DNA of 64,000 bases from Psychrobacillus sp042944905 (GCF_042944905.1 NZ_CP168496.1:2542001-2606000), one strand, 5' to 3'; counted from the first letter of the stretch, positions 16,977 to 27,714 are shown. The notes: a model not told the origin generated them from the sequence alone. Program-made: numbers and translations.

Positions 16977-19083
16977 AATGACGTTCCTCTCTATATTGTT
17001 TTATCAAGTCAATCTCTTTTAATTTGATCTTAGCTTGCTTCACCATTTCTTTTGCTTTACGAACTTCAATTTCTAACCCCATTTGCTTGAAGCGTTTCTC
17101 CATGTCTTTTGATAATTGAATAACTTCTAAAAGTTCGTCTTCTTGTTCAGGTTCAGGTACTTTTGCTTTACAACGTAAACATTGCATTTTAGTTGGACAT
17201 ACGAAATCGGTCACGCAAGTACCACCTAATACTTTGTTATATACACCAACCTTTTCAGCGTGTTCATCAAATTGCTTTTGCAGCTCTTTAGGGCTTCTTA
17301 AATACGCATCATCAATATCGACATAGCTTGAAATGACATCATGTAATTCACTTACTGATTCAGTGATTTACGATGGTGTTGGGGCGGAGTAATAAGCTGT
17401 TACATTCAAATCCCTTTGATGTAAGAGCTTTGCGACAATATCAATATTCACGTTCTGTCGCTGTACTGCTTCTGTTGCAAAAGCATGGCGTAAAAGGTGT
17501 GTCTTGATTGTTACAGGCTTACCGCTTTGTGTTTCAAAAACCAATCCACGAAGGAGGATTCGAATGGAACTGTATATAGCATCCGGTTTCATTGCTCTAC
17601 CTTCGTATTGAAAATAATAGGGCATAGCCTTAGGGAAAAAATGCTTTCTATCACCTCTATATAAAACACTTGGAATTTTCTCAACAGCATTATGCTCTTT
17701 TAACAATCTTGCTACAGTTTGAATATGCTCCATAGTCTGTTTGCTTATATAAAATTCTTCTAAAGAATCTCGTCCTTTAGGGATAGCTTTAAATGAGAAA
17801 TGCAAGTTCTCTTTAACCTTTTTTATAAGGATTCATTCTTTCGTATTATTAATTTGAAGTAATTCATTAATTCTTGCACCAGTGGTTGTTAAAATATCTA
17901 TAGCTAATAGACCAAATGTACAAGCTGCGTAAAATGGCTCTACATCAATTAATAAACCTTTTGCTTTGTCTTTGTGCAGAGTAACAAAAGTTGAAGGCGT
18001 TAAAATACCTTTATGATGAGAAAAAAGGAGAGGGCTTTTGCTGATGCTCTTGTTCGTAGGCCCATAAAGATAAAAATTTTAAAATACGCTCATGTTCTTC
18101 AATCGGTCTACATTTTTATACCAATCTCCGAGAACATTAAATTCAATCAATTCATTAAACCAAAGACCTTCTCCCTCTGTTTCGTCCTCAATTGTTTCAG
18201 CACGAATAAACTCAAGGAAATAAGCATTATTTTCATCAGAATAAGTTACTTTCTTCTGTGTTGCTTGCTTTATAACAATTTCCGAAAAATCTGTTTGGTG
18301 GTGCAATACAAAGGATGGTTTATCCCATAAACGAAAATGAAATTTCTCTCCGATGCGTTCGGGTTCATCATAATAAAATTCGAATGGCAGTGATAATGAT
18401 TTAGCTTCTACCTCCTGTATTTGTTGCTGAAGGGCATCTTGAAGTCTTTTTATCTGATTCCATCGTAAATTTGCTTCCGCAAGTATCGTTGGAAGCATTT
18501 GCACAATAGCATCTGTTTCATCTTTACGTATAGTTTGAGCTTGCTCTTTTGCTAACTTTCTAAATGAAAAATCTCTGGAATCAAACAAAAAAGGTTGCAG
18601 TAGAAACTGTTTATAATGTTCTTGTTCTTCAAAGGATAAGTTGTTATGAATCCATTTTTTTGTAGAGTACTCGGCTCCAATATAACAACTCATTAACTCG
18701 CTCCTTTTGCTGTTAGAATCGTCAGGGAAAATCTCACTTTTCAAATACGCATATAAATGAACATTCACATCGAAATCTGAAAATCTAGTAATGTTAAAAT
18801 TAGTGGAAATATTTTTAAATCGCGGGCTTAAGGTCCCGATAGTCCGTTGAATACTTCTGGCATCTTTTTTTCGAGCTATATCGATTAATATAATCAATAA
18901 AAAGTGATTCTTCAAGTCAAAATTTAAGCAATTATTATTAAGATAGTTAAGAATCCGTTCATCTACTTTATCGAATAGAAACTCGCTTCGGTTATTTTGC
19001 AGGCACATTAGCTTTGTATCCATTTTTCCAAGCCATTTATCATACCATTCCGTTGCTGGTCTTAGTTGCGTTGCGTTAGTCAA
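16942..19083 (-). pseudogene. tnpB: Decayed TnpB-like tyrosine recombinase of a Tn554-family transposon
   Basis: Reading the minus strand from 19083, an N-terminal half (MTNATQLRPATEWYDKWLGK) runs to about 18108, where one base is missing (DWYKNVD then PIEEHERILKFLSLWAYEQEHQQK in the next frame). The frame returns near 18020 (HHKGILTPSTFVTLHKDKA). TGA interrupts at 17833-17835 after TGARINELLQINNTKE, and TAA at 17368-17370 after LLRHAFATEAVQRQ..VTAYYSAPTPS. The frame then continues as a Cys-containing tail (DFVCPTKMQCLRCKAKVPEPE) to 16942. Catalytic motifs (TGAR, HLLRHAFAT) mark a tyrosine recombinase of about 713 residues. Two frameshifts and two stops make it inactive unless recoded. Confidence 0.85.
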
Positions 19084-19085
19084 TT

Positions 19086-20409
19086 TTATTCCAACTCTTC
19101 CAACAATTCTTGTAACTCTTCATCGATCAATTCAATATTTGTTGTTTCAAGAACTGCCAACTTTGGTTTTCTTGAAGATTTACCCTGCTTGGTGTATTCT
19201 TTCTCTCTTTGTGCCATTTGTTCAAGCATATGTTCATGAGCTTCTCGATGTTTTGCTTCGTCGAAATGATGTTCATATACATTCATGGTATCTGGATTTT
19301 TCCATTTCATATATTTAATCAATTCATTTTTACGCTGTTGAATTTCAGCTTCATTTTTTGAAACATTATAAATTTCTCGTAAGCGGGAAGTGACAAACCA
19401 ATGTCTTGCTTTATGTGGATTTAAACTCAATTCATTGACTATCATTGCTCGTTTCCAATGATAGTACCAAGCATGATATGTATATGCTGTTCCATTTGCA
19501 GATAAGAAGATTGGTGCATCGTCAGGTAATTGTTCAAATTCTAAATGGTTTTCATCAAAGAATTTTCTCTCGGTGTCTATATAGTGAAACAACCGCTTGA
19601 CTGTATCTTTACTAAAGCGTAGGAACTTGATCTTCCTACCATGACTTCCTTTATTAAACGTACTGACCTCTTGATGACTTATACGCTGACGATAATCTCC
19701 AACAGTTAGTTCAATAATTTCCGATACCATTGCTCCCGTTTCGAATAGCATACGAGCTATAAGCATTTCACGTTGCGACCAATTTACTTTTTTTCCTGCT
19801 TGATAAACTCGATAAGGTAAATTCATATCATCAATAATTTGTGGCTGCCATTCTTCATTGATTATTTTAAAATAGGAATCTGTTAATCTTCGGTGAATGA
19901 TAGGGTCTTCTGTCCCTGAAACTGAAGGCATTCTAGGTTTATTTTCTCGAACACCTCTTACTTCTTCTTTATAGCTATGCAGAATGGCTTGTTCGTCAAT
20001 TAAAGGGTTATGATGTGGATAGTATTTTAAACGAATCATAGACTTATAAAATGATTTTAAGGCCGATAAAAAACGACTAATGGTATTAGGGCTTTTATTT
20101 GTTAAATTCACAATACGAAACGAATCTTTATCACGAACCTTACAGCTCATTTCATGCAGCAAATAACCCTCAACAGCTACACGTATCTTTCCTTCGGAGT
20201 CATTCCATTGCACTCGTTTTCCCTGATAGTTACTTTTTTCTCTAACCACATGAAAAAGGGTAGTAAACACTTTAAATAAGATGTTGCAGAACTCTTATTA
20301 ATTCGACCTAAACAATCTTGGTAATAATCTGTCAAAGGTAGAAAGGGATGGTTATCTTTAAATACTAATAGCTGATATTCACTTTCAACATGTTTCGGAC
20401 AATACTCAT
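19086..20409 (-). pseudogene. tnpA: Decayed TnpA-like tyrosine recombinase of a Tn554-family transposon
   Basis: A 394-codon frame from a GTG at 20270 covers most of a tyrosine recombinase, but natural protein sequence continues upstream in another frame (YQLLVFKDNHPFLPLTDYY.., SSATSYLKCLLPFFMWLEKK) and shifts at the A-run complementary to 20234-20239 and again near 20375-20386. An ATG at 20409 (MSIVRNMLKV) is the likely original start. In the catalytic region the usual T-G-x-R reads TGAMVSE: Met (ATG, 19728-19730) replaces the first catalytic Arg. NPHKARHWFVTSR and the Tyr motif MNVYEHHF remain. It lies three bases upstream of tnpB. Probably dead. Confidence 0.8.
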
Positions 20410-20544
20410 ATCAATACAATTATTAGCCTCCAAAAAGAACGTTTGTTCTATTTTAACGTTTTTTTCTTAAACGGCTAAAATAACGCAATATCTTCACTTG
20501 TGGTAAAATAAAGATAAAATTACTAGTAAATGTTGGTGAAGAAA

Positions 20545-22108
20545 ATGCGTACAAAAAATCGGTTAATAACTGAGGAAACGAACTACTATAAACCTGAAAT
20601 CTCGATCTGTCCGACATGTCATTCCAAATTAGATTACTGCCATACTGTCTCTAAAAAGACGATTTCTACACTTAAAGGTGCAAAAACAATCGTCAATATG
20701 GGATATCGCTGTACAAATTCAGCGTGCGAAAACGCTACAACCGTCTTTCGTTCTGCCCAAGCCGACCATCTAAGTCTTAAACATATGACTTATGGAATAG
20801 ACGTCTTAGCCTACGTTGGTCAATTACGATTTAAAGAGCATAAAACTCGTAAAGAAATAATGGATATTTTAAATGACCATGGGGTTGTCATTTCTGAACG
20901 TCATGTTCAAAAGCTTTACGAAAGATATACGGTGTTACTTCGTGCTAGCGCAGAAGACCACCTCCAAAAGACTCTTCAAGAAACGGTTGATAGCCATGGT
21001 GGGATTATCCTATCCATGGATGGTGTTCAACCAGAAAAAGGAAATGAAACGTTGTATGTCATAAGGGAAGTGCTAAGTGGGACAATTTTAGCTGCTAAAA
21101 ATGTAAAGAGTAGCTCGTCTCAGGAGTTAATGGAATTTATAAAACCTATTTTAGACCTCGGTTTTCCAATTCTAGGTTTTGTAAGTGATGGACAGAAATC
21201 CATCCGCCTTGCGTTTGAAACATTGTCACCAAAAACTCCTTATCAGTACTGTCAATTTCATTTCTTGAAAGATATTGCAAAGCCAGTTATAGATAAAGAT
21301 CGAAAGTTAAAAACGAACATAAAGAAGAAACTACGAGGCATACGAGAGATAGAGAAAAAGGCAATAGAAGAAGAGAATCTAGCATCGGAAACAATCCTAG
21401 CATACACAGCGGCAATTCGTTCGGTCTTATTAGAAGATGGTTGCCCTCCGCTTGATTTACCAGGAATTAAGGTTTATGAACAGACAAAACTGATTCAAAA
21501 ATCTATTGAAAATTGCCTGGAAAAAAAGGGCTCCTCTGATACTTAAAAAGTTGTTCAGAATAGTCAGTATTGTCGATGACTTTAAGGGAGAATACCAGCA
21601 AGTTGTAAGATTGAACACACGTATCAGACGCATTTCCAAAATTTTGGAACCCTCTAAACGTAAGACAAGTAACTCTGTTCGAAGTAGATTAGCTTCATAT
21701 CTAAAAGAAACAGAAGCAAAACTAACAAAAGAAGAAGATGCGGAGTTCGTAGATAATTTAAGGCGGTATAGTAATGGATTTTGGAAGGGATTATTTGCGT
21801 GTTATGACCATCCGATTTTACCGAGGACAAACAATGACCATGAGTTGTTTTTCCGTAGAATTAAGCGCAGGCATCGTAGAATTACTGGTTTACGTTCGTG
21901 GAGTCGATACATTATGAGACATGGTGAGTACATTGTATTTGCCGAAGATGCCATAGATGACCCAAATATTATCCAACGACTATTATCTGTATCTTATGAG
22001 CAATATTGTGAAGAGCGTGATAGCTGGAAAGAAAGAAAAGTTGAACACCTAAAAAGGTATCGATATAAAAGAGATCCCTCTTTATATTTGAACATTAGCG
22101 TTGCATAA
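20545..22108 (+). pseudogene. DDE transposase with N-terminal zinc ribbon, frameshifted in an A-run
   Basis: Two overlapping frames (to 21546 and from about 21506) read as one protein if one A is removed from the run of seven before GGGCTCC near 21520-21526: ENCLEK then RAPLILKKLFRIV. The first part has paired cysteines (CPTC, CTNSAC), an acidic strand SMDGVQPEK and SDGQKS..YQYCQFHFLKDI, resembling MULE-type DDE folds. The second carries NDHELFFRRIKRRHRRITG with the probable catalytic Glu. The IS family is not identified and I found no convincing terminal repeats. The shift is +1 relative to the reading frame, so the classical A-AAA-AAG minus-one slip would not rescue it. Confidence 0.75.
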
Positions 22109-22265
22109 AAATTTTAATCATTTGTCAAAAGAGACGAAATACCCAACTTGTGTAGAAGTCGGAATATTCCGAACTATGTTTGATTTTAATTTTTAAAAAA
22201 AGTCAAAGCAGCTATAATTGGTAGCCCTTATCCACATTTTGTAAATTATTTATAATTTATACGAA

Positions 22266-23516
22266 CTAGAAAATTGGATCATACGTTAAATCGTCTAAAT
22301 GCTCCACCTCTCTTTCATCGAACTGTCTGACAATGTGCTGAAATTCTCTTTCCCAGTCGTACTTTTTACGCCCATTTGATGTTCTTGTGGGTGGTCTAAA
22401 TAGAGCTTTTACAAATGCATTAAATGGCTTGAAAAGTAAGTTTTGAAGCGTTTCTTTTACATCTAAAAGAGGTCCTTCATGGTTTAATCTCAGTTGTAGT
22501 AAGACTTGTAAGCAATAGGTGATGAGCGCGATCCAAATTTGCGTGTACACGGCGTTTTGACTTTTTCCATAGAAGCTTTTGATTTTTAAGTGCTGCTTCA
22601 TCCATTTGAAAAACGTTTCGATTTTCCAACGATAGCGATATAAATCGCCTACTTCTTTAGCGGATAAATCAAAACAATTAGTAAGAATGATGATGTCATT
22701 TTCTTCGCTATCTTTTGTTTGGATTAATCTCACAGGGTTTTGCATCTTGGTCCCCTTTTGCTCATTGCCTAGAATGACTTCTTGATCCGAGAAGATATGA
22801 TTTTCTACGTCTGGTATTTGTTCGTTGAGTACTTCGATTTTCGCATTTTTCTTAAGTCGCGTAATGAAGGGAATCCCTCGATCACAAAGCACATCATACT
22901 GTTGATAGTCTGTATAGCCTCTGTCAAACAGATGAATCGCATCGGAGTCAATATCAACTAACTTGTTCATTTGCGTGCGATCTGCGTGTTTTGCCGGTAG
23001 AATTACCGCCTGGTCTGGAAGAGTCACATCTTTTGTGACAACCACGCGCAAATGAAGTCGAACACCTGCTTTTGTTTTCCGAAACGTTGCCCAAGGATAT
23101 TGACTTAGACTCATCGATATTGTAGAAGAATCAATGACAAGCAGCTTACGAATATCGCGAAGAATTGGTTCGTTACTTTTCATCTTCGACTGAATGGAAC
23201 CGACGAGGTGACGAAAGACTTTTTCAAATATTGCCGGTGTTAGCAAGGATTGTTTACGTGAAAGCTGTGAATCACTGATGGCATCCATCTGAATAAACGT
23301 TTGAAATTCTTCCGTATCTTTGAGGTGTTTCGCTAACTTTTTCAGCGATTTTTTTTCATTTACCTGTGCAATGATAAACAGCTGAAGAAACTTGTAAGCA
23401 GTCAACTTTTTAACGTAATGATCAAGATTTATAACGTTTATGATTTTGGAAAATGTTTTTTCATCTAATACATTTAGTAATTCATTTAGTGTGGATTTTG
23501 TGGTATCCTTATCCAT
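22266..23516 (-). CDS. IS4 family transposase
   Basis: 416 residues with the IS4 plan: an N-terminal helical region (LTAYKFLQLFIIAQ), the first catalytic Asp in LLVIDSSTI, the second in HLFDRGYTDYQQYD and the Y-(2)-R-(3)-E-(6)-K signature in LYRYRWKIETFFKWMKQHLK. AAAGGAG precedes the ATG. It appears intact. Imperfect candidate inverted ends (CACATTTTGT near 22233 and ACAAATAGTG near 23593-23602) are not certain, and no target duplication was found, so element borders are left open. Resembles the IS4 elements common in Bacillus. Confidence 0.92.
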   Translation of the reverse strand: MDKDTTKSTLNELLNVLDEKTFSKIINVINLDHYVKKLTAYKFLQLFIIAQVNEKKSLKKLAKHLKDTEEFQTFIQMDAISDSQLSRKQSLLTPAIFEKVFRHLVGSIQSKMKSNEPILRDIRKLLVIDSSTISMSLSQYPWATFRKTKAGVRLHLRVVVTKDVTLPDQAVILPAKHADRTQMNKLVDIDSDAIHLFDRGYTDYQQYDVLCDRGIPFITRLKKNAKIEVLNEQIPDVENHIFSDQEVILGNEQKGTKMQNPVRLIQTKDSEENDIIILTNCFDLSAKEVGDLYRYRWKIETFFKWMKQHLKIKSFYGKSQNAVYTQIWIALITYCLQVLLQLRLNHEGPLLDVKETLQNLLFKPFNAFVKALFRPPTRTSNGRKKYDWEREFQHIVRQFDEREVEHLDDLTYDPIF

Positions 23517-23732
23517 GGTGAGCTCCTTTTAATTGGGATTTGGACAGAACTACCAAACCTAATTATAAGGAGTTTTTTTGTGGAATGGAATAACAAATAG
23601 TGTAATAATTTTAGATATAAAGACTCTTGATAAATGATGTTTTAATTTATTGCAATGTTAATGATATTTGAAAAACATAGAAGAAAAATGGCTAAACCAA
23701 TAACTGCGTTAGTTTAGCCGTTTAAAAAAAAA
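23517..23732. other. Intergenic sequence between the IS4-type transposase and metK
   Basis: Contains a weak hairpin GGCTAAAC/GTTTAGCC (about 23693-23718) and probably the right end of the IS element. No gene. Confidence 0.5.
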
Positions 23733-23776
23733 AAAAGCGATACTTCCCTAAATTTCTCTAGGAAAGTATCGCTTTT
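23733..23776. terminator. metK terminator
   Basis: AAAGCGATACTT and AAGTATCGCTTT pair, with a further CCTA/TAGG near the loop. Runs of A upstream and T downstream make it work on both strands; metK ends at 23827 on the minus strand. Confidence 0.8.
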
Positions 23777-23826
23777 TTTGATGAAGGGTATCTGTCGATG
23801 CCCTCCATTACATAGAAGCTTTCTAA

Positions 23827-25023
23827 TTATAATCCTGCTTTTTCTTTTAAAGCTTCTGCTTTATCTGTTTTTTCCCAAGGTGCGTCGATGTCTGTACGGC
23901 CAAAATGTCCGTAAGCAGCAGTTTGTTTGTAGATTGGGCGACGAAGATCTAGCATTTTAATAATACCAGCTGGGCGAAGGTCAAATAATTCACGAATATG
24001 TGCAACTAATTGAGCTTCTTCTACTTTTCCAGTTCCAAATGTGTCTACTGCGATAGAAACTGGTTGTGCCACTCCAATTGCATAAGCAAGTTGTACTTCA
24101 CAACGATCAGCGATTCCTGCTGCAACAATATTTTTTGCAACATAGCGAGCAGCATATGCAGCTGAACGGTCAACTTTTGTTGGATCTTTACCAGAGAATG
24201 CTCCTCCGCCGTGACGTGCATATCCACCGTAAGTATCTACGATAATCTTACGTCCTGTTAAGCCCGCATCTCCTTGTGGTCCACCAATGACGAATCGACC
24301 AGTTGGGTTAATAAAATATTTTGTATGTTCATCGATTAAATTAGCAGGAACAATCGGATTGATCACTACTTCTTTTAAATCTTTTTGGATTTGTTCTAAG
24401 GTTACTTCTGGATGATGTTGCGTTGAGATAACAATCGTATCGATATGGACAGGATTATTATTTTCGTCATACTCCACTGTAACTTGTGTTTTACCATCTG
24501 GACGTAAATAGTCTAGCGTTTCATCCTTACGAACTTCAGCTAAACGACGAGCCAATTTATGCGCTAAACTAATTGGAAGTGGCATCAGTTCTGGTGTTTC
24601 ATTACAAGCGTAACCAAACATTAAACCTTGGTCCCCTGCTCCAATTGCTTCAATGTCTGAATCAGTCATCGATCCTTCACGAGCTTCCAGAGCTTGGTCA
24701 ACCCCTTGCGCAATATCAGCTGACTGTTCGTCAATTGCAGTTAAAACTGCAGAAGTTTCAGAATCAAAGCCATATTTTGCACGAGTATAGCCTATTTCTT
24801 TAATAGTAGAGCGAACTACTTTTGGAATGTCTACATAAGTAGATGTAGTAATTTCTCCTGCAACCAATACTAGACCTGTTGTCACAGTTGTTTCACAAGC
24901 GACGCGTGCATTTGGATCTTCTGTAAGAATTGCATCTAGAATTGCATCTGAAATTTGATCACAAATTTTATCTGGATGCCCTTCTGTAACTGATTCCGAT
25001 GTAAATAATCGGCGTTGTGTCAT
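23827..25023 (-). CDS. metK: S-adenosylmethionine synthetase
   Basis: 398 residues, normal family length. It makes S-adenosylmethionine from methionine and ATP in the cytosol. Signature motifs are intact: GHPDKICDQISDAILD near the N-terminus, GAGDQGLMFGYA around residue 117, and the GGGAFSGKDPTKVDRSAAY metal/phosphate-binding stretch. Transcription on the minus strand passes through a SAM-I riboswitch and terminator (25139-25318), giving feedback control by its product. Divergent from pckA, as in B. subtilis. GAGGAATATA precedes the ATG. Confidence 0.98.
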   Translation of the reverse strand: MTQRRLFTSESVTEGHPDKICDQISDAILDAILTEDPNARVACETTVTTGLVLVAGEITTSTYVDIPKVVRSTIKEIGYTRAKYGFDSETSAVLTAIDEQSADIAQGVDQALEAREGSMTDSDIEAIGAGDQGLMFGYACNETPELMPLPISLAHKLARRLAEVRKDETLDYLRPDGKTQVTVEYDENNNPVHIDTIVISTQHHPEVTLEQIQKDLKEVVINPIVPANLIDEHTKYFINPTGRFVIGGPQGDAGLTGRKIIVDTYGGYARHGGGAFSGKDPTKVDRSAAYAARYVAKNIVAAGIADRCEVQLAYAIGVAQPVSIAVDTFGTGKVEEAQLVAHIRELFDLRPAGIIKMLDLRRPIYKQTAAYGHFGRTDIDAPWEKTDKAEALKEKAGL

Positions 25024-25138
25024 AGTATATTCCTCCTATATCCTGCGAGATTTCTCTCAAGAATTGATACGGTACTCATTCCCATGTCAAGCTGTTTTGG
25101 ACTTGGCACACAAGGATAAAGGGCGATGTCATAAAAAA

Positions 25139-25176
25139 AACCTTCCACTCACGTATCATACACATGAGGAAAGGTT
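25139..25176 (-). terminator. Regulated terminator of the metK riboswitch
   Basis: On the minus strand AACCTTTCCTCA pairs with TGAGTGGAAGGTT and is followed by eight T. It lies between aptamer and start codon, the expression platform. Confidence 0.8.
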
Positions 25177-25198
25177 ATTAATTTCATAAGCACCTTTC

Positions 25199-25318
25199 AC
25201 TCTTATCAATCAAGGGATTTCACCTTGTCTCAGGTTGGGCACCTTTGTAATAAAATAAATAATTACAGGTTGCCGGGTTTCATAGGGCCTGACCCCTCCA
25301 CCAGCTCGGGATAAGAGT
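25199..25318 (-). promoter_or_regulatory. SAM-I (S-box) riboswitch upstream of metK
   Basis: On the minus strand: CTCTTATC, then GAGCTGGTGGAGGG, GGCCCTATGAAACCCGGCAA, a variable stem, AAGGTGCCAACC-like GGTGCCCAACCTG, and a closing GATAAGAG. These are the conserved S-box elements in order, with the P1 stem pairing 25201-25206 with 25311-25316. It turns transcription off when SAM is plentiful. Confidence 0.93.
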
Positions 25319-25513
25319 ATCCGTTCAATTTTTCATCATACGTAAGTTGTATGGATATGTCAATACATTTTTGTTGACGATTTTTTTACAAAAGATAAAA
25401 ATAATCACTTTATTAGTGTAGACTATTAAGCTAAATGTGTTATACTATTTCACATATGAAACTCATATCCCACTTTAATAAGGGAAAATAATTAAAAGGA
25501 TGGTATATACAAT

Positions 25514-27100
25514 ATGAATTCAATCGATACTGTGAATGAACTGAACGAATTGTTATCTGGAGAAAATGTTAACATTCAATTATCAGTAGCGCAACTTGTA
25601 GAAAAAGCAACATCAAGAGGCGAAGCTGTTTTAACTTCTACGGGAGCCGTGAAAGCAGAAACAGGTAAATATACAGGTCGTTCTCCACAAGATAAATACA
25701 TCGTTGATGAGTCTATATCTAGAGACAAAATCGATTGGGGTTCTGTAAACCAACCAATTTCTTCTGAAATTTTCGAATCACTATATAAAAAAGTAACAGA
25801 CTACCTTGCTCAGCAAGATGAATTATTCGTATTTAAAGGGTTTGCTGGTGCTGATAAAGATTCTCGTTTAGGAATTCAAGTAGTAAATGAATATGCTTGG
25901 CATAACTTATTTGCGCATCAATTATTTATCCGCCCTTCTGAGGAAGAACTTGCAAATCATACAGCAGATTTTACAATCGTGAGTGCTCCTAATTTTAAAG
26001 CAGATCCAGCAGTAGATGGAACAAAAACGGAAACGTTTATCATTGTTTCCATGGAAAAACGAATTGTGCTAATCGGTGGAACAGAATATGCTGGAGAAAT
26101 GAAAAAATCTATTTTCTCTATTATGAACTATTTACTTCCTGAACAAAACATTTTACCAATGCATTGTTCAGCAAACGTTGGAGAAGAAGGCGACGTTGCA
26201 TTATTCTTCGGTCTTTCTGGGACAGGAAAAACAACTCTTTCTGCAGACGCTGGTCGCAAACTAATTGGTGATGACGAACATGGTTGGTCCGATAATGGTG
26301 TGTTTAATATCGAAGGTGGATGTTACGCAAAATGTATCGATTTAACTCGTGATAACGAACCACAGATCTATGATGCCATCACATTTGGTACTGTCTTAGA
26401 AAACGTTGTTGTAGATGCGGAAACTCGAGTTGCAAACTATGCTGATAATTCATTAACAGAAAATACACGTGCAGCTTACCCGATTCAAAATATCGAAAAT
26501 ATTGTGGATCCTTCTGTTGCAGGTCATCCAAATACGATCGTATTCTTAACTGCTGATGCTTTTGGCGTATTGCCTCCAATCAGCAAATTGACAAAAGAAC
26601 AAGCAATGTACCACTTCTTAAGTGGATTTACATCTAAATTAGCGGGTACTGAACGTGGAATTACATCTCCACAACCAGCATTCTCAACTTGCTTCGGTTC
26701 ACCTTTCCTTCCACTTCATGCAACTGTTTACGCTGAAATGCTTGGAAAGAAAATTGATGAGCATGGTGCACAAGTATTCCTTGTAAACACTGGTTGGACT
26801 GGTGGAGAATACGGTGTTGGTAGTCGTATGAAGCTTTCTTACACACGTACAATGGTTCGCGCAGCAATTGACGGAAAATTGAACGATGTAGAAACTGAAA
26901 TGGATACCGTATTTGGTTTAGCTATTCCAAAACAAGTAGAAGGTGTACCTTCTGAAGTATTGATTCCTCGTAATGCTTGGTCTGACAAAGCAGCTTACGA
27001 TAAAAAAGCAGCTGAACTCGCACAAGCTTTCCATGAGAACTTCCAAAAATTCGGTACCGTATCTGAAGAGATCTCTCTTAAAGGCGGACCTAGAGCTTAA
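25514..27100 (+). CDS. pckA: Phosphoenolpyruvate carboxykinase (ATP)
   Basis: 528 residues, typical length. Converts oxaloacetate and ATP to phosphoenolpyruvate in gluconeogenesis. Visible: the P-loop GLSGTGKTTLS, the metal-binding GDDEHGW, and FGSPFLPLHATVYAEML. AAAGGATGG precedes the ATG by 12 bases. A TATACT box lies near 25440 but no good -35. The gene is followed by a hairpin element with a T-run (27115-27423), which probably serves as terminator. Confidence 0.97.
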   Translation: MNSIDTVNELNELLSGENVNIQLSVAQLVEKATSRGEAVLTSTGAVKAETGKYTGRSPQDKYIVDESISRDKIDWGSVNQPISSEIFESLYKKVTDYLAQQDELFVFKGFAGADKDSRLGIQVVNEYAWHNLFAHQLFIRPSEEELANHTADFTIVSAPNFKADPAVDGTKTETFIIVSMEKRIVLIGGTEYAGEMKKSIFSIMNYLLPEQNILPMHCSANVGEEGDVALFFGLSGTGKTTLSADAGRKLIGDDEHGWSDNGVFNIEGGCYAKCIDLTRDNEPQIYDAITFGTVLENVVVDAETRVANYADNSLTENTRAAYPIQNIENIVDPSVAGHPNTIVFLTADAFGVLPPISKLTKEQAMYHFLSGFTSKLAGTERGITSPQPAFSTCFGSPFLPLHATVYAEMLGKKIDEHGAQVFLVNTGWTGGEYGVGSRMKLSYTRTMVRAAIDGKLNDVETEMDTVFGLAIPKQVEGVPSEVLIPRNAWSDKAAYDKKAAELAQAFHENFQKFGTVSEEISLKGGPRA

Positions 27101-27114
27101 TTAGAAATGCGCAA

Positions 27115-27423
27115 GCGTCCTTAAGTGCACTTGGTCTTTTCTATTTCTCGAGTGCTTTGGACTAAACATTTGCTACACTATTACCGATGAAATTTTTGTG
27201 GATTGAGAAGTGACTGCGTCACTTCTCAATCCACTTTTTTCGGTAATCTTGTGGCGGATGTTTGTCCGTCGCCTTCTTGAAATATGTAAAGACATGTTGC
27301 ATTAGCTTTGGTTAATGAGAGAATAAATCCTTTCCTATACTTTTAAAAGCGGACGAAGATGCAATTTCGTCCGCTCAGCGCTTCTTTATCAATGAATGCT
27401 AACTATTTTTTCTAAGTTCCACC
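27115..27423 (+). repeat. Copy B of the dispersed hairpin element, downstream of pckA
   Basis: The best preserved copy. A 17-bp perfect stem (27213-27249: GTGGATTGAGAAGTGAC / GTCACTTCTCAATCCAC, loop TGC) is followed by TTTTTTCGGTAAT; ATTACCG upstream pairs with CGGTAAT. A second perfect hairpin, GCGGACGAA / TTCGTCCGC with a 7-8 base loop, lies near 27349-27374. Starts 15 bases past the stop. Confidence 0.85.
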
Positions 27424-27497
27424 AACTACGTCTAAACGCTCTTTATAGACACCAGTTCATTATATCGACCTAGCATATTGGCTTTCTTATTTATTCC

Positions 27498-27629
27498 GTT
27501 GATTTCCACTGCAGGCGGCGACTCCGGTGGGATGAGGGAGACAAATGAGCCATCACAAACGACGCAACTGCGGCGGTGATGGCTCATCGCTCACCCCACG
27601 GAAAGCGTCCGACTGCAGCGGAAATCAAC
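27498..27629. repeat. GC-rich inverted-repeat element (about 132 bp)
   Basis: Terminal arms GTTGATTTCC-ACTGCAG and CTGCAGC-GGAAATCAAC match at 16 of 17 positions. Inside, ATGAGCCATCAC and GTGATGGCTCAT form a 12-bp stem. GGCGGCGACTCC and GGAAAGCGTCCG blocks recur in elements at 40700-40834 and 41181-41304. Much higher GC than the neighbourhood; no coding potential. Similar repeats are widespread in Bacillaceae genomes. Confidence 0.75.
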
Positions 27630-27677
27630 CTGTTCATGGCTAGCAAATTTATATACTTTCTGATCTTTATGTAAAAG

Positions 27678-27709
27678 AGGATGTCCCATTTATATTGGTG
27701 TGACATCCT
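27678..27709. terminator. Terminator between pckA side and the ytmA operon
   Basis: AGGATGTC and GACATCCT pair around a 16-base loop, followed by TTTTTTTT on the plus strand; the minus strand has CTTTTAC. Confidence 0.65.
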
Positions 27710-27714
27710 TTTTT

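Noticed and set aside
21506..21546. Programmed -1 frameshift in the A-AAA-AAG run of the DDE transposase
   Set aside because: The slippery heptamer is present, but the downstream protein is in the +1 frame; a -1 slip runs into a stop within four codons.
22233..23602. Exact ends of the IS4-type element
   Set aside because: Candidate inverted repeats match only about 10 of 14 bases and no flanking duplication was found.
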